From assembly GCA_000469685.2 (NCBI GenBank), contig LS997565.1:25909272-25973271 (forward strand): a stretch of 64,000 bases of DNA. Reading direction: 5' to 3'. Source of the DNA: Haemonchus contortus. Its lineage: Eukaryota; Nematoda; Chromadorea; Rhabditida; Trichostrongylidae. Below the pieces are notes generated by a model. That model did no database searches. It was not told where the DNA came from and saw only the letters and a program-made list of their open reading frames with translations. The stretch's first letter is position 1, and the number at the start of each line of letters is the position of its first letter. Both the position numbers and the translations under genes were made by a program. Of the stretch, positions 60,233 through 64,000 are shown piece by piece.

Positions 60233-63115
60233 AATATTATTCAATGCTTCTGTGCCACACAGGTTTTTTAATGGTGGAATGTTTATTCGCCTGACGTTTC
60301 GACAAGATCGTCGTTTTCGAAGGCTTGAAAGCGTATCGAAACTTCAGGGTGTTACTTATCACGTTTGACGTAGGCCAGTTCTTAACTAGTTGCAATTCAG
60401 ACCGCTGAACTTACAACTAAGTAGAAACTCCAATAAGTCACTTACGTCAATTCCACCAACACCGAACGGTTGCTCAACTTTAGAGAACTATAGAGCAATT
60501 GAGACAGCCCGGTCAACCACGACTCTTTAATAGTATCGTGACATGACACGTATCAGTCTCTACTATCAGAGCTCGCACAGAGGGATGAAAGGCAAGAGGT
60601 CACCGGTTATGTTGATGCACTCGTTCTTATTATTCATGCTTGGATTTCGGTGTCTTATCCAGAAAGACTCGAGGGTTTTTCTGGCACCAATACTGTCTTC
60701 GTAGGCCAAAATCGTGCATTTAACGTCAAAGTCACAACCAGTATGACCTTCTCTTCTGTGTTCCCAAGCGGTGCAATCGAGCAGTACCTTCGTTTGCTAG
60801 CTAGATGTTCTTTTACACGAACGCATAACTGTCTCCCAGTTTCTCCAATATAGCAAGCATCACAAGTCAAACACTGAAGCTGGTAAACCACAGCTCCCTT
60901 TCCCGAAGCGGATATTAAATTCCGAATTTTGTCAACAGGAGTTCTGAACGCGCTTAATAGATTCAAATGCGAAAGGCGCTCCAATCTGACACGCGAGCAA
61001 TGGGAAGGGTTCAAAGAAATCCGGGAAAGAATAAAACGGAATGAAGTACGCCTTTCTGTCAGCGATAAAGGTGGAGAATTTGTGGTATTACCTCAGTCTT
61101 TGGACAGGGAAATCACAGAACTTCACCTGACAGACACAACACTCTACCGCAACACGACAGAAAAAGCCTTTCATATGCAAACGCACAAGTTAAACACCTT
61201 GTGGGTCAAAATAGGAAAGATGGCAAGATTGGATGAAAGACTCATTAGAAGGCTGAAGCTGGAAAACCCCATGTGCCCGGTATTCTGCAGCCTGATCAAA
61301 AACCATAAGCTGCCTGCTGAAAACATGCAGTCACCTCTGCCACAGGCTTACAAAATTAGGCCTATAATCAGTTGTGTGAATGGACCGACCGATCGCATTT
61401 CATGGTTTCTGAATAGAATCATCGGTCAGCTCCCAGTCCATATACCATCACATCTGTCGAATACGGGACAGTTCTTGGATCGCTTACGTGCTTGCAGATT
61501 TCAACGCGACTATGTTGTCGAGTCTTTTGACGTGTCTGCGCTCTACACCAACGTTAGCAACAACGATGCTTTGCAAGCAGTTTCAGAAATGCTTGATCAG
61601 CATGAGAGAAATGTGGTGACGTTCGGGTTGAGCAAAGCACAAATAATGGCTTTCATCAAGGAGTGCTTGAACTGCAATATATTTAAGTGGTCCGGGAGAT
61701 ACTTTTCACAGATAAGAGGGCTTGCGATGGGACAGCGGCTAGCACCGGTTCTTGCTGTCTGCTTCATGAGTAGAATCGAGCAACCAGTGCTAGCACGCCT
61801 ACCCATAATGTACTGCCGCTACATTGACGACTGTTTCGTCATAACATCAACTCAGTCAGAAATGGATGAGTTGTTCAACATTCTAAACAGTCAATCGCAG
61901 TACATCAAGCTAACTCGAGAAGTCCCACACGAAGGCTGGTTACCCTTTTCGAATACTCAAGTAAGGGTTGCCAGTGGAACGTACAGTGTGAAATGGTATA
62001 GAAAGGGAAGCTCCAAGAATATCATCATTCATGCAATGTCGGCACATCCCAGAGCTGTCAAACGCGCAGTATTACGGAACATGTACAGAACGGCTGTGGA
62101 GGTGTGCACCGGTAACGAGGAGCGGGAAGAGTCCAGAAGGTTGGCACACCAAATAGCCAATCTAAATGGATACACAACTCGGCAGCATGGCTTGCAAGGC
62201 AGATCAAGGCTTTTTCCATATGGGATTGAAGATAAAATTTATCTTCAGTTACCATTCATATCAGATCGATTTAGCGCAGTTATTCAGCAATGCCTGGAAA
62301 GAGCGGATCTAGCCAATGACGTTTTCTTGGTTAACACACCAAGAGAAAACATCAAACACCAATTGGTTAGAAATCGTCTCTACGACCGGATTTGCATCAT
62401 GGATAACTGCGTGATCTGCCCATATGGAAAAGTAGGAGACTGTGCACAAAGAGCTGTGGTTTACCAGCTTCAGTGTTTGACTTGTGATGCTTGCTATATT
62501 GGAGAAACTGGGAGACAGTTATGCGTTCGTGTAAAAGAACATCTAGCTAGCAAACGGAGGTACTGCTCGATTGCACCGCTTGGAAAGCACAGAAGAGAAG
62601 GTCATGCTGGTTGTGACTTTGACGTTAAATGCACGATTTTGGCCTACGAAGACAGTATTGGTGCCAGAAAAACCCTCGAGGCTTTCTGGATAAGACACCG
62701 AAATCCAAGCATGAATAATAAGAACGAGTGCATCAACATAACCGGTGACCTCTTGCCTTTCATCCCTCTGTGCGAGCTCTGATAGTAGAGACTGATACGT
62801 GTCATGTCACGATACTATTAAAGAATCGTGGTTGACCGGGCTGTCTCAATTGCTCTACAATTCTCTAAGGTTGAGCAACCGTTCGGTGTTGGTGGAATTG
62901 ACGTAAGTGACTTATTGGAATTTCTTCTTAATTGTAAGTTCAGCGGTCTGAGTTGCAACTAGTTAAGAACTGGCCTACGTCAAACGTGATAAGTAACACC
63001 CTAGAGTTTCGATACGCTTTCAGGCGTTCGAAAACGACGATCTTGTCGAAACGTCAGGCGAATAAACATTCCACCATTAAAAAACCTGTGTGGCACAGAA
63101 GCATTGAATAATATT
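60233..63115 (+). mobile_element. Penelope-like retroelement with inverted arms and an open RT/GIY-YIG frame
   Basis: The left arm 60233-60896 is the reverse complement of the right arm 62451-63115, about 664 bases with few differences. So the 5' end carries an inverted copy of the element's own 3' end, including its GIY-YIG coding part. Between the arms lies the 5'-truncated body with a long open frame. A GGTTTAAGGTGAT word occurs on both sides of the insertion within the Tc1 host and is a likely target duplication. On the right, about 40 extra bases lie between the element end and that word. Confidence 0.9.
60899..62782 (+). CDS. Penelope-like element polyprotein: reverse transcriptase plus GIY-YIG endonuclease
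   Basis: One uninterrupted frame of about 625 codons, truncated at its N-terminus by the junction with the left arm (first element-like residues PEADIKFRILSTGVLN; first possible start codon at 60929). Blocks: SDKGGEFVVLPQS, CSLIKNHKLPAE, KIRPIISCVNGPTDRISWFL, VESFDVSALYTNVSNNDALQ, RGLAMGQRLAPVLAVCFMSR, and the catalytic CRYIDDCFV with YIDD at 61820-61831. The C-terminus holds a GIY-YIG nuclease (VVYQLQCLTCDACYIGETGR, then RVKEH and KTLEAFWI). In this retroelement family the reverse transcriptase is telomerase-like and the GIY-YIG domain nicks DNA. All key residues seen are intact, unlike the copy at 45-48.7 kb, but the missing N-terminus makes autonomous activity unlikely. Confidence 0.93.
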   Translation, partial: FPEADIKFRILSTGVLNALNRFKCERRSNLTREQWEGFKEIRERIKRNEVRLSVSDKGGEFVVLPQSLDREITELHLTDTTLYRNTTEKAFHMQTHKLNTLWVKIGKMARLDERLIRRLKLENPMCPVFCSLIKNHKLPAENMQSPLPQAYKIRPIISCVNGPTDRISWFLNRIIGQLPVHIPSHLSNTGQFLDRLRACRFQRDYVVESFDVSALYTNVSNNDALQAVSEMLDQHERNVVTFGLSKAQIMAFIKECLNCNIFKWSGRYFSQIRGLAMGQRLAPVLAVCFMSRIEQPVLARLPIMYCRYIDDCFVITSTQSEMDELFNILNSQSQYIKLTREVPHEGWLPFSNTQVRVASGTYSVKWYRKGSSKNIIIHAMSAHPRAVKRAVLRNMYRTAVEVCTGNEEREESRRLAHQIANLNGYTTRQHGLQGRSRLFPYGIEDKIYLQLPFISDRFSAVIQQCLERADLANDVFLVNTPRENIKHQLVRNRLYDRICIMDNCVICPYGKVGDCAQRAVVYQLQCLTCDACYIGETGRQLCVRVKEHLASKRRYCSIAPLGKHRREGHAGCDFDVKCTILAYEDSIGARKTLEAFWIRHRNPSMNNKNECINITGDLLPFIPLCEL

Positions 63116-63289
63116 AATACTGATGCCCAGGTTTCAAGAGAGGCGAACGTGGAAGTTGGTTTAAGGTGATTTCTTTTCGACCAGTACTAGTACGTGGTTG
63201 TTCAGGTGCATGTGATGAGAGACTGTTTAGATGAGTAGAGACTATTTCATGAGAATATGAGAATTTTCCTATGCAATGATCAGGTCGTT

Positions 63290-63420
63290 TTGGGAGCGTG
63301 CCAACTCCATGCAGCATTCCTCTTCCATTCTGAATCACAGTGAAGTTCGAATGCTGTTTTGTTGGTGTATATATCAGCCACTGGTCACGTCATGCCAGCC
63401 AATGTACAATGGATTCATTT
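63290..63420 (-). mobile_element. tRNA-derived SINE, copy 10 (3' fragment)
   Basis: TTCCATTCTGAATCACAGTG and CAGCCAATGTACAATG match the 3' half of the family in minus orientation. The tRNA-like head is missing. Confidence 0.5.
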
Positions 63421-63668
63421 ACACTATCAAACAACCCCGGTTACGTTAAGCCCCAGATGGAACAAATGTTGGTTGACATAAACGGTATGTCGGCGATTTG
63501 ATTCACTTCCCATCCCTACTAGTTTTCAATTTTAATTTAGCAGTATCATATACATTATATCATTTGGGGTTATAAAAGATATTGGACTTGCTCAAAGAGA
63601 ATAAAGATTGGGTGTTTTCTACAATCGGACAAAAGATAGAATTGAAACAACGTCATCTCCAGCCACAA

Positions 63669-64000
63669 AAGGCACCGTTCATAAAAATGGTTACTGAGTT
63701 CTTCTGTTAGGAACACTCAGTGGCCCCCATGGGTGATAGAAGGGACCCTCTCGCTCCCATAATCTCGACGGTTAGGGCATAGTGTAAGTCTTGTTGCTGC
63801 CGTTTGGCTCGTCAGACGAGTGTCGAGGCAACACAGATTGCATCTATTCGTTCTAGAACCCACACACAATCAGCTGATCGCCGAGTGATGAGGCGATGAT
63901 TTCTCCCATTTTTTTTCCTCCGTTATTCTTTTTGCTGCCGCGATCCCTTTTTTAATTTCCTACCCCAAGAGGCAGGAAAAGGTTAGCTATTTTTGCTGTT
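63669..64000. mobile_element. MITE with AAGGCAC end, cut by the window edge
   Basis: The left end is AAGGCACCGTTCATAAAAAT. The sequence follows the copy at 52830 almost to the window end (GCTGCCGCGATCCC, CCTACCCCAAGAGGCAGGAA). The right terminus is beyond 64000. Confidence 0.85.

Larger units (their letters stand above)
58861..63190 (+). mobile_element. Tc1-like transposon, degenerate, split by a Penelope-like element
   Basis: The left end is CAGTACTGGTCAAAAAGAAA. The right end, read inward from 63190, is CTAGTACTGGTCGAAAAGAA. TA flanks both. The transposase remnant on the plus strand (about 59167-59990) has a helix-turn-helix region (SSGRPRIAAPEDDRKII), VGPLHCIPTTMDQHMYLDI-like blocks near 59600, and a DWPSRSLDLDIIE-type block near 59770 that corresponds to the last DDE region. 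Many stops make it inactive. The PLE occupies 60233-63115. Confidence 0.85.

Noticed and set aside
1..64000. CRISPR arrays, bacterial operons, ribosome binding sites or a prokaryotic defence system
   Set aside because: No direct repeat-spacer pattern exists and all recognised genes are intron-containing nematode genes or eukaryotic transposons.

Overview
This window is nuclear DNA of a nematode, most likely a clade V (strongylid, hookworm-like) worm. The protein-coding genes are split by GT-AG introns from about 45 bp to over 8 kb. Two gene starts sit just behind a TTTCAG- or GTCAG-type site that suits spliced-leader trans-splicing. The proteins read as nematode orthologues, and the introns and intergenic spaces are full of degenerate transposons. 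No bacterial genes, operons or CRISPR arrays are present.

Layout. (1) 737-15911, + strand: ten exons of a Cys-loop ligand-gated ion channel subunit, lacking its 5' end. Its 8.3-kb intron (1105-9382) holds a second gene on the opposite strand (1151-9198), which encodes a secreted, probably lipid-anchored protein. (2) 16.3-21.2 kb: a transposon block with an RTE-type LINE broken by a MITE, and a mariner remnant broken by another MITE. (3) 22773-33099, + strand: a complete front-end fatty acid desaturase of the FAT-4/FAT-3 type in 11 exons. (4) 34834-41593, - strand: a complete SPT5 transcription elongation factor gene in about 28 exons, convergent with the desaturase. (5) 42.0-50.2 kb: a mariner remnant, two Penelope-like retroelements (PLEs), a fold-back element carrying a tRNA-like sequence, and a PIF/Harbinger remnant. 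(6) 50.9-57.9 kb, - strand: exons of a single-pass membrane protein with a phosphorylatable cytoplasmic tail; its extracellular part is only partly resolved. (7) 58.9-63.2 kb: a Tc1-like element split by a PLE that keeps an open reverse transcriptase/GIY-YIG frame and has 664-bp inverted arms. A MITE copy runs off the right edge.

A tRNA-derived SINE occurs about ten times. Copies in the left half lie on the + strand; most in the right half lie on the - strand.

The host genes look functionally unrelated: ion signalling, polyunsaturated fatty acid synthesis, transcription elongation and cell-surface proteins. The strongest observations are the nested insertions: PLE in Tc1, fold-back element in PLE, MITE in LINE, MITE in mariner, PLE in mariner. 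These give a relative order of transposition, and one PLE may be recent. Exon boundaries were set by eye from splice consensus, frame phase and family resemblance; no alignment was run.
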